From Bog-950 sp046329515 (GTDB lineage Bacteria > Bacteroidota > Bacteroidia > Chitinophagales > LD1): a DNA stretch of 64,000 nt. Positions 28,041 to 37,615 of this stretch are shown here, in pieces (the first letter of the stretch is position 1; each line of letters begins with the position of its first letter). The notes under the pieces are model-generated. The model was not told where the DNA came from and did no database searches. It was given only the letters and a program-made list of their open reading frames with translations. The position numbers and the translations under genes are program-made. Location: the NCBI GenBank assembly GCA_046329515.1, contig JAXLUM010000001.1:124001-188000 (forward strand), written 5' to 3'.

Positions 28041-29348
28041 ATGCCTAACTCATTTGAAGTAATTGGTGGAAAGAAATTAAAAGGCGATATAGTGCCTCAG
28101 GGTGCAAAAAACGAAGCCTTGCAGATTTTATGCGCTGTATTACTTACTCCCCAAAAAGTAACCATTAGCAACATACCTGCCATACGCGATGTACTGGCAT
28201 TGATAGATATACTGAAGGACCTTGGCGTTAAGGTGAACAAGAAAAGTGAAGACACCTACGAGTTTCAGGCAGATGATATTAACCTGGATTACCTGAAGGG
28301 GGACATGTATAAAAAGAAGGGTGCAGCCCTGCGTGGTTCAATAATGATAATGGGCCCGCTGTTAACCCGTTTTAAAAAGGCTTACATGCCTAAACCCGGT
28401 GGCGATAAAATTGGCCGCCGCCGTTTGGACACACACTTTTTAGGCTTTGAAAAACTGGGGGCTAAATTTAACTACGACAGCAACGAAAGCTTTTATAGTG
28501 TAGAAGCAAGTAACCTGCGCGGCACCTATATTTTATTGGATGAGCCATCAGTAACCGGTACAGCCAACATTGTAATGACGGCTGTTATGGCACAAGGCAC
28601 CACCACCATTTTTAATGCTGCCTGCGAACCTTACCTGCAACAGTTATGCGCTATGCTTAACCGCATGGGTGCTAAAATAAGCGGCGTGGGTTCTAACCTG
28701 TTAAAGATTGACGGAGTGGATTCCTTAGGTGGTACCGAACACCGCATGCTGCCGGATATGATTGAAATAGGCTCTTTTATTGGTATGGCGGCTATGACAC
28801 AAAGCGAGCTGACCATTAAAAATTGCCGCATTGATATGCTGGGCAACATACTTCCGGTATTTGAAAAGTTAGGAATACAAATGCAGGTAAAGGGTGATGA
28901 CATTTATGTGCCTGCACAGGAGAAATACGAAATTCAGCGCTTTATTGATGGTTCCATACTAACTATTGCCGATGGCCCATGGCCCTTGTTTACACCGGAC
29001 TTACTCTCTATTGTTTTAGTAGTAGCCACGCAAGCCGGCGGTAGTGTGCTCATTCACCAAAAAATGTTTGAGAGCCGTTTATTCTTCGTAGATAAGCTGA
29101 TTGACATGGGCGCGCAAATAATACTTTGCGACCCGCACCGCGCTACCGTTATTGGTATTAACCGCCAATACAAACTGCGCGGTATTACTATGAGTTCGCC
29201 CGATATACGTGCAGGGGTATCACTACTAATAGCAGCTATGAGTGCCGACGGCAAGTCTATAATTAACAATAGCGACCAAATTGACCGCGGTTACCAGCGC
29301 ATTGATGAGCGCCTTAACGCCTTAGGTGCTGACATCAAGAGAGTGTAA
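28041..29348 (+). CDS. murA: UDP-N-acetylglucosamine 1-carboxyvinyltransferase, Cys-to-Asp variant
   Basis: MurA performs the first committed step of peptidoglycan synthesis, moving enolpyruvate from PEP to UDP-GlcNAc in the cytoplasm. The 435-residue length and the two inside-out alpha/beta domains fit (GGKKLKGDIVPQGAKNEAL at the N-terminus with the essential Lys/Asn; RGSIMIMGPLL; SPDIRAGVSLLIAA near the end). The loop that normally holds the reactive Cys in PGGCxIGxR reads PGGDKIGRR here, with Asp at residue 122 (codon 28404-28406). Asp at this place is known to keep activity and to abolish fosfomycin alkylation in other bacteria. Confidence 0.97.
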   Translation: MPNSFEVIGGKKLKGDIVPQGAKNEALQILCAVLLTPQKVTISNIPAIRDVLALIDILKDLGVKVNKKSEDTYEFQADDINLDYLKGDMYKKKGAALRGSIMIMGPLLTRFKKAYMPKPGGDKIGRRRLDTHFLGFEKLGAKFNYDSNESFYSVEASNLRGTYILLDEPSVTGTANIVMTAVMAQGTTTIFNAACEPYLQQLCAMLNRMGAKISGVGSNLLKIDGVDSLGGTEHRMLPDMIEIGSFIGMAAMTQSELTIKNCRIDMLGNILPVFEKLGIQMQVKGDDIYVPAQEKYEIQRFIDGSILTIADGPWPLFTPDLLSIVLVVATQAGGSVLIHQKMFESRLFFVDKLIDMGAQIILCDPHRATVIGINRQYKLRGITMSSPDIRAGVSLLIAAMSADGKSIINNSDQIDRGYQRIDERLNALGADIKRV

Positions 29349-29520
29349 GTCTTTTTATACCTCATTGATTTTCAATAATTTTCTACCTGCCATATTTGTC
29401 AGGGCCTGTTATGACCTGTCTATTCATCCTGTAAATGAGGCTGTTTTGCGTCAATTTGACCTAAAACCCAAAAAGGGCAGGCATTTTGAGATATTCGCCC
29501 CCGTAAACCAGTTTGATAGT

Positions 29521-30180
29521 ATGGAGGAGAATAACAATACCGAGAAAGAGAACCTGAAGGACCGTGTGGATGACCTGAAACACACCATTAATGAAAAGGC
29601 AGAAGAGATAGGCAAAACCGCTAAGGAAAAGGCAGGGAATTTTGCTGAAAAAACCATTACTGCCGCCGAGAAGTTGGTAAACGACCTGCTGGGTAAAAAG
29701 CCGGAAGATGTAAACTTTGAGGAAGAAAAAACCGACCCAAAGGATGTTGAGATTAGCGAACTAAAGCGCGAAATGGAAGAACTGCGCGACAAGTATGTGC
29801 GCTTATATGCTGATTTTGATAACTACAAGAAAAGAACCGCCAAACAAAACCTGGAGATAATACAAACCGCAAGCAAAGATGTGGTTAAGGACGTGTTGCC
29901 GGTGCTTGATGATTTTGAACGTGCGTTAAAAGCCTCTGATGCTTCTTCAAAAGAAGGCATACAACTAATTTATAATAAGTTGCTAAATACGTTAACTGCA
30001 AAAGGTTTAAAAGCTATGGAAACCATCGGCCAAACTTTTGATGCCGATAAGCACGAAGCCATAACAGAGGTACCGGCCCCCACACCGGATTTAGCCGGCA
30101 AGGTGGTTGATGAGGTAGAGAAAGGTTATTACCTGAATGATAAAATTATTCGTTTCGCTAAAGTGGTAGTGGGTAAATAA
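29521..30180 (+). CDS. grpE: Nucleotide exchange factor GrpE
   Basis: This exchange factor for DnaK (219 residues) drives ADP release in the chaperone cycle. I chose ATG 29521 (MEENNNTEKENLKDRVDDLK). The frame stays open upstream to 29326 but that stretch lacks GrpE character. A charged coiled coil covers about 1-110. The conserved central box is YVRLYADFDNYKKRTAKQ, followed by DVLPVLDDFERAL, and the C-terminal beta domain has TFDADKHEAITEVP and VVDEVEKGYYLNDKIIRFAKV. It precedes dnaJ by 111 bases, a usual chaperone pair; dnaK is not in the window. No CIRCE element was found upstream. Confidence 0.96.
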   Translation: MEENNNTEKENLKDRVDDLKHTINEKAEEIGKTAKEKAGNFAEKTITAAEKLVNDLLGKKPEDVNFEEEKTDPKDVEISELKREMEELRDKYVRLYADFDNYKKRTAKQNLEIIQTASKDVVKDVLPVLDDFERALKASDASSKEGIQLIYNKLLNTLTAKGLKAMETIGQTFDADKHEAITEVPAPTPDLAGKVVDEVEKGYYLNDKIIRFAKVVVGK

Positions 30181-30183
30181 TAG

Positions 30184-30290
30184 GACCCCGAAAACCCCTG
30201 AAGGGGATTTGAAGAATTGTGAAAATGAATACAAGTAAAACTATAAGCTAAAACCAAAGTTCCTCCCTTTTAGGGGAGGTTAGGAGGGGC
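30184..30290. repeat. GC-rich palindromic spacer between grpE and dnaJ
   Basis: The spacer has two hairpins: CCCCTGAAGGGG (about 30197-30208) and TCCCTTTTAGGGGA near 30261-30275, the latter followed by GGTTAGGAGGGGC. Similar CCCCTTTAGGGG-type palindromes recur between genes in many Bacteroidota genomes. They may act as mRNA stabilisers or repetitive elements. This is pattern recognition from memory, with no second copy in this window. Confidence 0.4.
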
Positions 30291-30291
30291 A

Positions 30292-31479
30292 ATGAGCAAG
30301 AAAGATTATTACGACATACTGGAAGTGCCGAAAACAGCTACCGCGGAAGAAATTAAAAAGGCTTACCGTAAGGTGGCTTTAAAGTATCACCCGGACCGTA
30401 ACCAGGGCGATAAAAAAGCAGAAGAGAAATTTAAAGAAGCTGCTGAAGCGTACGAGATATTAAGCGATGCCGAGAAGAAAAAAATGTATGACCAGTATGG
30501 TCATGCTGGCGTTAATGGTCAGAACGGTTATGGCCAGGGTGGCTATGGCGGCGGCCATATGAACATGGAAGACATCTTCCGCAACTTCGGCGATATTTTT
30601 GGCGGAGGCGGTGGAGGCGGTGGCTTCGACCCGTTTGAATCTTTCTTTGGTGGCGGCGGTGGAAGAACACGCACTAAAGGAAAGCGCGGCAGCAACCTGC
30701 GCATTAAGGTTAAGTTGAGCATGCAGGAAGTTGCTAATGGTGCACACAAAACCATTAAGGTTAAAAAGCAGGTGGAATGTCACACCTGCCATGGCAGCGG
30801 CGCTAAGGATGCCGGTTCAGTAGGTAAGTGCGGTGTATGCGGTGGTAACGGCGTATTGCGTAAAACCACCAATACTATACTGGGCCAAATGCAAACCACA
30901 AGCACCTGTTACCAATGTAACGGCACAGGCCAGCAAATAACCAAGAAGTGCGCTACCTGTAACGGCTTAGGGGTGGAGTATGGCGAAGAATCATTAACCA
31001 TTGATATACCTGCCGGCGTGCAGGAAGGCATGCAATTAAGCATGAGCGGCAAAGGTAATGCAGGTGAGCAGGGTGGCCCTGCCGGCGATTTAATTATTGC
31101 TATTGAAGTGGAAAAACATCCTGACCTTGAAATTGAAGGACAGAATGTGATTTACAACCTGCACATAAGTTTTGTTGATGCTGCCTTAGGAACCACAGTA
31201 GAGGTGCCAACCATAGAAGGTAAAGCTAAGTTTAAGATACCGGCTGGCACACAGGCGGGCAAAGTTTTTCGTTTGAGTGGCAAAGGTGTTCCTGTAGTTA
31301 ACAGCTATGGCCGTGGAGACCAATTGATTTTGATAAATGTGTTTACACCAACCGAGTTAACCTCGGAAGAAAAGAAGATACTGGAGAATTTGCGCGAACA
31401 CCCGAACTTTAAACCCAAGCCGGGCACTAAAACAGAAAAAGGCTTCTTCGATCGCATGAGAGACTTCTTCGGAGACTAA
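30292..31479 (+). CDS. dnaJ: Chaperone DnaJ, type I Hsp40
   Basis: DnaJ delivers substrates to DnaK and stimulates its ATPase. The 395 residues show a J domain (1-70; HPD in KYHPDRNQGD near 33), a Gly/Phe-rich linker with long glycine runs (about 80-130), four CxxCxGxG-type zinc repeats (CHTCHGSG, CGVCGGNG, CYQCNGTG, CATCNGLG, about 163-230) and the C-terminal peptide-binding domains. The final PKPGTKTEKGFFDRMRDFFGD is the dimerisation end typical of Bacteroidota DnaJ. It belongs with grpE just upstream and is followed by an intrinsic terminator. Confidence 0.97.
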   Translation: MSKKDYYDILEVPKTATAEEIKKAYRKVALKYHPDRNQGDKKAEEKFKEAAEAYEILSDAEKKKMYDQYGHAGVNGQNGYGQGGYGGGHMNMEDIFRNFGDIFGGGGGGGGFDPFESFFGGGGGRTRTKGKRGSNLRIKVKLSMQEVANGAHKTIKVKKQVECHTCHGSGAKDAGSVGKCGVCGGNGVLRKTTNTILGQMQTTSTCYQCNGTGQQITKKCATCNGLGVEYGEESLTIDIPAGVQEGMQLSMSGKGNAGEQGGPAGDLIIAIEVEKHPDLEIEGQNVIYNLHISFVDAALGTTVEVPTIEGKAKFKIPAGTQAGKVFRLSGKGVPVVNSYGRGDQLILINVFTPTELTSEEKKILENLREHPNFKPKPGTKTEKGFFDRMRDFFGD

Positions 31480-31494
31480 TAAACATAATTTCAT

Positions 31495-31522
31495 CTCCCT
31501 GCCGCTGCGGGGAGTTTTTTTT
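31495..31522 (+). terminator. Terminator after dnaJ
   Basis: CTCCC (31495-31499), ten-base loop, GGGAG (31510-31514) and a run of eight T residues. Confidence 0.75.
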
Positions 31523-31546
31523 ACATTCGGTACAATAAGCCCCTTA

Positions 31547-32443
31547 ATGGCCCTTCTTACACTTCAACATATAGTTAAACAGTACGGCGCTTACGTAGCA
31601 TCAGATGATGTAAGCTTTACTATACCGAAGGGCAAAATATTCGGCATGCTGGGCCCAAACGGTGCGGGTAAAACCACGCTTATACGCATGATAACCCGAA
31701 TACTTTACCCTGATAGCGGCAGTATTCTTTTTAATGGAGAGGCCCTTTCAGACGTTCATACCGAGCATATTGGTTATATGCCCGAAGAGCGCGGGCTGTA
31801 TAAAAAAATGAAGGTAGGTGAGCACCTCATTTACCTTGGGCGCTTAAAAGGGTTAAGCAAAGCAAAGGCAAAAGAGAATGTGCACTATTGGCTTAACCGT
31901 TTTGGTATAGAAAGCTGGGAGAATAAAACCATTGAAGAACTGTCAAAAGGCATGAGCCAGAAAATACAGTTTATAGCCACCGTTTTACACGACCCCGAAT
32001 TGTTGATACTGGATGAACCGTTTAGTGGTTTGGACCCTATAAACAGTAAACTGATTGAAGACGAGATTCATGAACTGAGCAACAAGGGAAAGACCATTAT
32101 TTTTTCTACCCACCGCATGGAGCAGGTAGAGGAGATATGCGATGATATTGTGCTTGTAAATAAGGGCCGCATAATTCTTGAAGGAGGCGTAAAAGATTTA
32201 AAGCAGCGGTTTAAGGAAAATAAATTCCGCGTGCAGTTTAATGGCGAGGTAACCGGCGGCTTTTTGGAAAAGCTGAACATAGTAGAGCGCGGAAAAGGTG
32301 AATTGACCGTAAAGTTTGAAGAGGAGCATAAAGGAAATGAGCTGCTGAGATTATTCGTTGAAAACAATGTAGAGGTTCACTCCTTTAACGAGGTATTACC
32401 TTCTATTAATGAAATATTTATTCGGCAGGTGCAATTGAACTAA
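31547..32443 (+). CDS. ABC transporter ATP-binding protein, NatA-like
   Basis: This 298-residue ABC ATPase has Walker A GPNGAGKTTLIRM (about 35), the signature ELSKGMSQKIQF, Walker B LLILDEPFSGLDP and the switch His in IFSTHRMEQVEE. A C-terminal extension (about 220-298) is typical of NatA/CcmA-type exporters. It energises the permease encoded next, whose ATG shares its first base with the last base of this gene's stop (TAATG). The two subunits are therefore translationally coupled. The cargo is unknown; related pairs export sodium ions, drugs or lipids. Confidence 0.93.
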   Translation: MALLTLQHIVKQYGAYVASDDVSFTIPKGKIFGMLGPNGAGKTTLIRMITRILYPDSGSILFNGEALSDVHTEHIGYMPEERGLYKKMKVGEHLIYLGRLKGLSKAKAKENVHYWLNRFGIESWENKTIEELSKGMSQKIQFIATVLHDPELLILDEPFSGLDPINSKLIEDEIHELSNKGKTIIFSTHRMEQVEEICDDIVLVNKGRIILEGGVKDLKQRFKENKFRVQFNGEVTGGFLEKLNIVERGKGELTVKFEEEHKGNELLRLFVENNVEVHSFNEVLPSINEIFIRQVQLN

Positions 32444-33774
32444 TGGGGAAAATTTGGATAATAATACAGCGCGAATACATAAGCCGCGTTAAGCGAAAAG
32501 CGTTTTTTATAACTACGCTTTTGGCGCCGCTGGGCTTTTTGTTGTTCATGGTTTCCAGCGTTCTTATTTCTACCTATAACCGCAGCACAACCCATATTGC
32601 CGTAGTAGACGAAAGCGGACTTTTTAAAAAGTTCGATATTTCTATGCCCGATGAAAGCGATGGCACCTTGTACTTCCACATGGTAGATGAGCAGTATGAC
32701 AATGTGCTGAAACAAATACCCAACAAAAAGGAAGAAGAGGGTAAATACCAGGGCATTCTTTTCATTTCGCGCGATTTTGACATTAACAACCCGCAGAAGT
32801 CGCCTATCTCATTCCGTTTTGTAAAAGCGCCGGGCATGGCCAAGTGGCAGGTAATTACACAACGCATGAACGATGCTTACCAGCGCTTGCGTATGAAAAT
32901 GCTGAACCTGGATGAGAAGCAGATAAATGAAATGCAGCGGAAGATTACACTGAACTACGATTCGCTTATAAACCAAAACGAAAAACGCGGCTTTACCCTG
33001 GCGGCCTCAGCCATTGGTATGCTTATGGGGTTTGCTATTTATATCTCCCTGTTTTTTTACGGCACCATGATTATGAAAGGCGTGCAGGAGGAAAAGACCA
33101 ACCGCGTTGTGGAAATTCTAACGTCTTCAGTTAAACCGTTTCAATTGTTGATGGGTAAAATAATGGGTGTGGGCGCTGTGGGGCTTACCCAGTTTATTTT
33201 ATGGATTGTATTTATAACACTGATAAACGTTGCCGTTCTGCCCATACTGGGTATGAACATGAGCCATTATTCAGCGCCAGCAGGGGGAATGAGTGGTGCT
33301 GAAGTGGACCCTGATAACGTAATGGAGATTGTGCAGGGCTTTAAGCAATTGCCGTTCGCTCAAATAGTGGTTGTGTTTCCGCTTTTGTTCCTTGGTGGGT
33401 TTCTGCTTTATGGTTCTCTATTTGCCGCAGTAGGCGCTGCCATGGGCGAAGATGGCGACCAGCAATCGCTTATGGTGCCGCTAACGGTGCCTATTGTTGT
33501 TTCCATACTTATAGCCATTAACGTTATCAATAATCCTGACAGTGCTTTGGGCTTTTGGGGTTCTATCATTCCGTTTACAGCCCCTGTGGTATTAAGCGCC
33601 CGGCTGCCTTTTATACACGACTGGAAACAAATTGCCCTTTCACTAACGCTGTTGTTTGCAGGCTTTTTATTTACAGCATTTATTGCCGGCAGAATTTACC
33701 GCATAGGAATTTTGATGTACGGTAAGAAGATAAAACTGCGCGATTTGCTATCATGGATTTTTGCTAAAGGTTAA
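32443..33774 (+). CDS. ABC transporter permease, NatB/ABC2-type
   Basis: This 443-residue inner-membrane permease has an N-terminal membrane helix (ITTLLAPLGFLLFMVSSVL), a periplasmic domain over about 45-175, and five or six further helices. The conserved GVQEEKTNRVVEILTSSVKPFQLLMGKI loop (about 215-242) is the coupling loop that contacts the ATPase. This is the ABC2_membrane_3 architecture of NatB and related exporters. Start and stop are set by the TAATG overlap with the ATPase gene. A small exported coiled-coil protein gene follows after 20 bases and may belong to the same unit. Confidence 0.9.
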   Translation: MGKIWIIIQREYISRVKRKAFFITTLLAPLGFLLFMVSSVLISTYNRSTTHIAVVDESGLFKKFDISMPDESDGTLYFHMVDEQYDNVLKQIPNKKEEEGKYQGILFISRDFDINNPQKSPISFRFVKAPGMAKWQVITQRMNDAYQRLRMKMLNLDEKQINEMQRKITLNYDSLINQNEKRGFTLAASAIGMLMGFAIYISLFFYGTMIMKGVQEEKTNRVVEILTSSVKPFQLLMGKIMGVGAVGLTQFILWIVFITLINVAVLPILGMNMSHYSAPAGGMSGAEVDPDNVMEIVQGFKQLPFAQIVVVFPLLFLGGFLLYGSLFAAVGAAMGEDGDQQSLMVPLTVPIVVSILIAINVINNPDSALGFWGSIIPFTAPVVLSARLPFIHDWKQIALSLTLLFAGFLFTAFIAGRIYRIGILMYGKKIKLRDLLSWIFAKG

Positions 33775-33794
33775 AACAGAACTTAGATATAACT

Positions 33795-34685
33795 ATGATT
33801 AAAACCACCACCCTTTTAGCTGCTGTATTGTGCACGGCAGCCGTTTACGGACAGAGCATTTTTGTAGAGGAAGCCCCGCGTGCAATGAGCAAAGGCGCCC
33901 AGCCTTCTTTTTTGGTAGATATACCGGGAAGCAAGTCAAAAACAGTAGAGAAAGACTGGACAAAATACCTGGAGAAGGGCTCGAAGAGCAAAGCCGAAAA
34001 CCTGAATGGAGAAATGACTATTAAAGGGATAACTGTAAAAAACATTTCTACCCTGCCTTTAGCTGTTTATAGTACGTTGTTAGAAACCAATGAGGGCGTT
34101 AGGCTTACCGTTTGGGTGGCTGAACAGGATTCTGTATTTATATCGGAAAAGCTGAGCAACGACAAAAACCTTGCTGCCATAAAGTATGTAAAGGACTTTG
34201 CTAATGCAGAGTACCGTGAGGTGGTAAAGGACGAACTTCAGGCTGAGAAGAACAAGCTGGATAAGTTGCAGGATGAACTGAAGAAGTTGATATCCGTTGA
34301 AGAAAAGGCTAAAGGTGCCATTAAGGAAAATGAACGCTCTATTGAACGCAATAAGAACGACATTAAAATTAACGAAGCTGACCAAAAGCGTAAAATTGAA
34401 CAGGTAACCGCGCAAAAAGCCGTAGTGGAAACCACTAAAGCCGGTGGCGGCGATGCCTACAAGGAGGCGCAAAAAGCTTTGGATAACCTTATGGGCGAGA
34501 AGGAAAAGCTGGAGAAAGAAAATGAAAAACTAAATAAGCAGATTGATAAGTGGGAGAAGGAAAACCGCGAGGAGGACCGGGCTATAAATCAATCGAAGCA
34601 GGACCAGGGGCAGAAAAACGAGCAGATAGGTAAGCAGAAGGCGGTTGTTGAGGCCGTTGAAAGTAAATTGGCTGCTATTAAGTAG
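33795..34685 (+). CDS. Exported coiled-coil protein of unknown function
   Basis: This 296-residue protein has a signal peptide ending LCTAAVYGQ. A folded N-terminal part follows (about 20-140, with GEMTIKGITVKNISTLPLAVYS and a beta-rich stretch). A long charged coiled coil covers about 150-290 (LQAEKNKLDKLQDELKKL, KEKLEKENEKLNKQIDKWEK). It has no cysteines in the mature part and no enzyme motif. The nearby ABC exporter suggests an adaptor-like or periplasmic spacer role by analogy with membrane-fusion partners, but no lipoyl/barrel-sandwich motif is visible. It is an undescribed family as far as I can tell. Confidence 0.7.
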   Translation: MIKTTTLLAAVLCTAAVYGQSIFVEEAPRAMSKGAQPSFLVDIPGSKSKTVEKDWTKYLEKGSKSKAENLNGEMTIKGITVKNISTLPLAVYSTLLETNEGVRLTVWVAEQDSVFISEKLSNDKNLAAIKYVKDFANAEYREVVKDELQAEKNKLDKLQDELKKLISVEEKAKGAIKENERSIERNKNDIKINEADQKRKIEQVTAQKAVVETTKAGGGDAYKEAQKALDNLMGEKEKLEKENEKLNKQIDKWEKENREEDRAINQSKQDQGQKNEQIGKQKAVVEAVESKLAAIK

Positions 34686-34724
34686 TGTAAGGGATTTTTA
34701 TTTCTTTGCCGCTAATAATAATAT

Positions 34725-35585
<861 letters not shown>

Positions 35586-35589
35586 AACT

Positions 35590-36528
35590 ATGGCAAGAAC
35601 TATACTGGTTACCGGTGGAGCAGGATTTGTGGGCAGTTGTTTAGTAGATAAACTAATTGAAGACAAGGATAATTTTGTTGTTATTGTAGATAATCTGTCT
35701 ACTGGCAACATTCGCAGATTGCCTGAAGGAAACCAGGGCAACTGGAAATTTATTAAGTGCAATTGCAATGAGTACCGTGATATTGCTGCGGTAATGACCT
35801 CGTATAAATTTGACTACGTTTTTCATTATGCCGCTGTGGTAGGTGTTAAGCGCACACTTGAGAACCCGGTATCCGTATTAAAGGATATACAGGGCATTAA
35901 GTATGTGCTGGACCTTAGCAAAAATACAGGCGTAAAGCGCGTGTTCTTCTCTTCCTCATCAGAAGTTTATGGTGAGCCATTTGAGCATCCTCAGAATGAA
36001 ATGACAACACCACTGAACTCACGCTTACCATATGCCGTAGTAAAGAATGTTGGTGAAGCCTTTTTGCGTTCATACAAGCAGGAGTTTGATTTGGATTATA
36101 CCATCTTCCGTTTCTTTAATACCTATGGCCCTAAGCAAAGCAGCGACTTTGTAATGACCCGTTTTATACGCGCGGCCATGGGCAACCAGAAAATTACCGT
36201 TTACGGTGATGGTTTACAAACCCGCACATTCTGTTTCAGGCAGGATAACGTAGACGCCTGCGTAAGCACCTTGTATGATAATATGTACCTTAACGATACA
36301 GTTAACATAGGCAGTGATTATGAGGTAACTATTTTGGAACTGGCTCAACTGATAATAAAGGCAACCAACTCTAAATCAGAGATTGTGCATTTGCCGCCAT
36401 TGAAAGAAGGCGATATGACCCGCCGCAAGCCGGACATTGCCAAAATGAAGCAGTTGTTAGGCCGGCCAATGATTACTATTGAAGAAGGCATACGCCGTAC
36501 CATTGAAAGCGGACAGTATAACTACTAA
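35590..36528 (+). CDS. NAD-dependent epimerase/dehydratase of the extended SDR family
   Basis: This 312-residue extended SDR acts on nucleotide sugars. The Rossmann start is LVTGGAGFVGSCLVDKL (7-23), with NLSTGN near 37. The active-site Ser/Thr region is SSSSEVYGEPFEHPQNE (about 119-135) and the catalytic YAVVKNVGE has Tyr and Lys near 146-150. The sequence fits the UDP-glucuronate decarboxylase / dTDP-glucose 4,6-dehydratase clade, but I cannot decide between decarboxylase, dehydratase and epimerase from motifs alone. It sits 4 bases after rfbA and 45 before galE. Confidence 0.88.
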   Translation: MARTILVTGGAGFVGSCLVDKLIEDKDNFVVIVDNLSTGNIRRLPEGNQGNWKFIKCNCNEYRDIAAVMTSYKFDYVFHYAAVVGVKRTLENPVSVLKDIQGIKYVLDLSKNTGVKRVFFSSSSEVYGEPFEHPQNEMTTPLNSRLPYAVVKNVGEAFLRSYKQEFDLDYTIFRFFNTYGPKQSSDFVMTRFIRAAMGNQKITVYGDGLQTRTFCFRQDNVDACVSTLYDNMYLNDTVNIGSDYEVTILELAQLIIKATNSKSEIVHLPPLKEGDMTRRKPDIAKMKQLLGRPMITIEEGIRRTIESGQYNY

Positions 36529-36573
36529 CAGACAATAGAAGTTTAATTGAGCGTTAATTAACTTATTGTCCTT

Positions 36574-37611
36574 ATGCAATCGTCAACTACAAAACCTAAG
36601 ATTCTTGTTACCGGGGGATGCGGCTATATCGGCTCGCATACCATTGTTGATTTACTGGATAACGGCTTCAACGTTTTTAGTATTGATAATAACATGCGTT
36701 CGAAAGCGCTGACTGTTGACCGCATTGAAAGCATAACCGGCAAAAGAATAACAAACTATTGTGTTGACCTTTGCAACAAGGCAGCGGTTAAAGAGGTAAT
36801 TGAAAAGGAAGGGAAAATTGATGGTATCATTCATTTCGCAGCCCTTAAATCTGTTCCTGAATCTGTAGATAAGCCATTGCTCTATTTCCGCAATAATCTC
36901 GATTCATTAATCAACCTGCTGGAACTTGCCGATGAGTTTGGCATAAAGGATTTTGTGTTCTCTTCATCCTGTTCAGTATATGGTAACGCCAAAGAATTGC
37001 CAGTAACGGAAGATACCCCCATGGGTGAAGCAGAATCGCCTTATGCGCGCACCAAGCAAATAGGTGAGGCCATTATACGCGACCATGCAAAAAAATCAAA
37101 TGGCCGTTTTATACTGTTGCGTTACTTTAACCCTGTTGGAGCACACGAAAGCGGAAACTTAGGGGAAGATACTACCGATGTTGTTACGGCTGTGGTGCCC
37201 CGCATTACCGGAACAGCAATAGGCAAGTTTAAAGAGTTTACCATTTTCGGTAGTGATTACGATACACGCGATGGTAGCTGCATCCGCGATTACATACACG
37301 TAATGGACATTGCTTCTGCGCACACTGATGCTCTTCAATATCTGTTGGATAATCGCAATACGGAAAAGTGCGAGGTTTATAATCTTGGAACCGGCAATGG
37401 AGTAACAGTGCTTGAAGCTGTTCAGTCGTTTGAACGCGTAAGCGGCGAAAAGCTGAATTATAAATTAGGCCCGCGCCGCCCCGGCGATGTGGTAAGTATT
37501 TATGCCAATAACAGCAAAGCGGTTAATACCCTTGGCTGGCAAATAAAGCGCGACCTTGATACCATGATGCGCACCGCCTGGGTATGGGAGAAAAAAATGG
37601 CGGCTCAGTAG
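36574..37611 (+). CDS. galE: UDP-glucose 4-epimerase
   Basis: GalE interconverts UDP-glucose and UDP-galactose using bound NAD. The 345 residues show TGGCGYIGSHTIVDLL (12-27), the NAD-contacting DN box, FVFSSSCSVYGNAKELPVTED (about 128-148) with the catalytic Ser, SPYARTKQIGEAI with Tyr and Lys (about 156-160), and LRYFNPVGAHESG. The RDYIHVMDIASAH motif near 232 is typical of GalE. It closes the nucleotide-sugar cluster that probably feeds the surface-glycan glycosyltransferases. Confidence 0.94.
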   Translation: MQSSTTKPKILVTGGCGYIGSHTIVDLLDNGFNVFSIDNNMRSKALTVDRIESITGKRITNYCVDLCNKAAVKEVIEKEGKIDGIIHFAALKSVPESVDKPLLYFRNNLDSLINLLELADEFGIKDFVFSSSCSVYGNAKELPVTEDTPMGEAESPYARTKQIGEAIIRDHAKKSNGRFILLRYFNPVGAHESGNLGEDTTDVVTAVVPRITGTAIGKFKEFTIFGSDYDTRDGSCIRDYIHVMDIASAHTDALQYLLDNRNTEKCEVYNLGTGNGVTVLEAVQSFERVSGEKLNYKLGPRRPGDVVSIYANNSKAVNTLGWQIKRDLDTMMRTAWVWEKKMAAQ

Positions 37612-37615
37612 CTGT

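Noticed and set aside
29349..29520. CIRCE or other heat-shock operator before grpE
   Set aside because: No TTAGCACTC-N9-GAGTGCTAA or near match was found before grpE, dnaJ or hsp20.
29326..29520. Longer grpE reading frame from 29326
   Set aside because: The first 65 codons overlap the end of murA and do not resemble GrpE; ATG 29521 begins the charged coiled coil.
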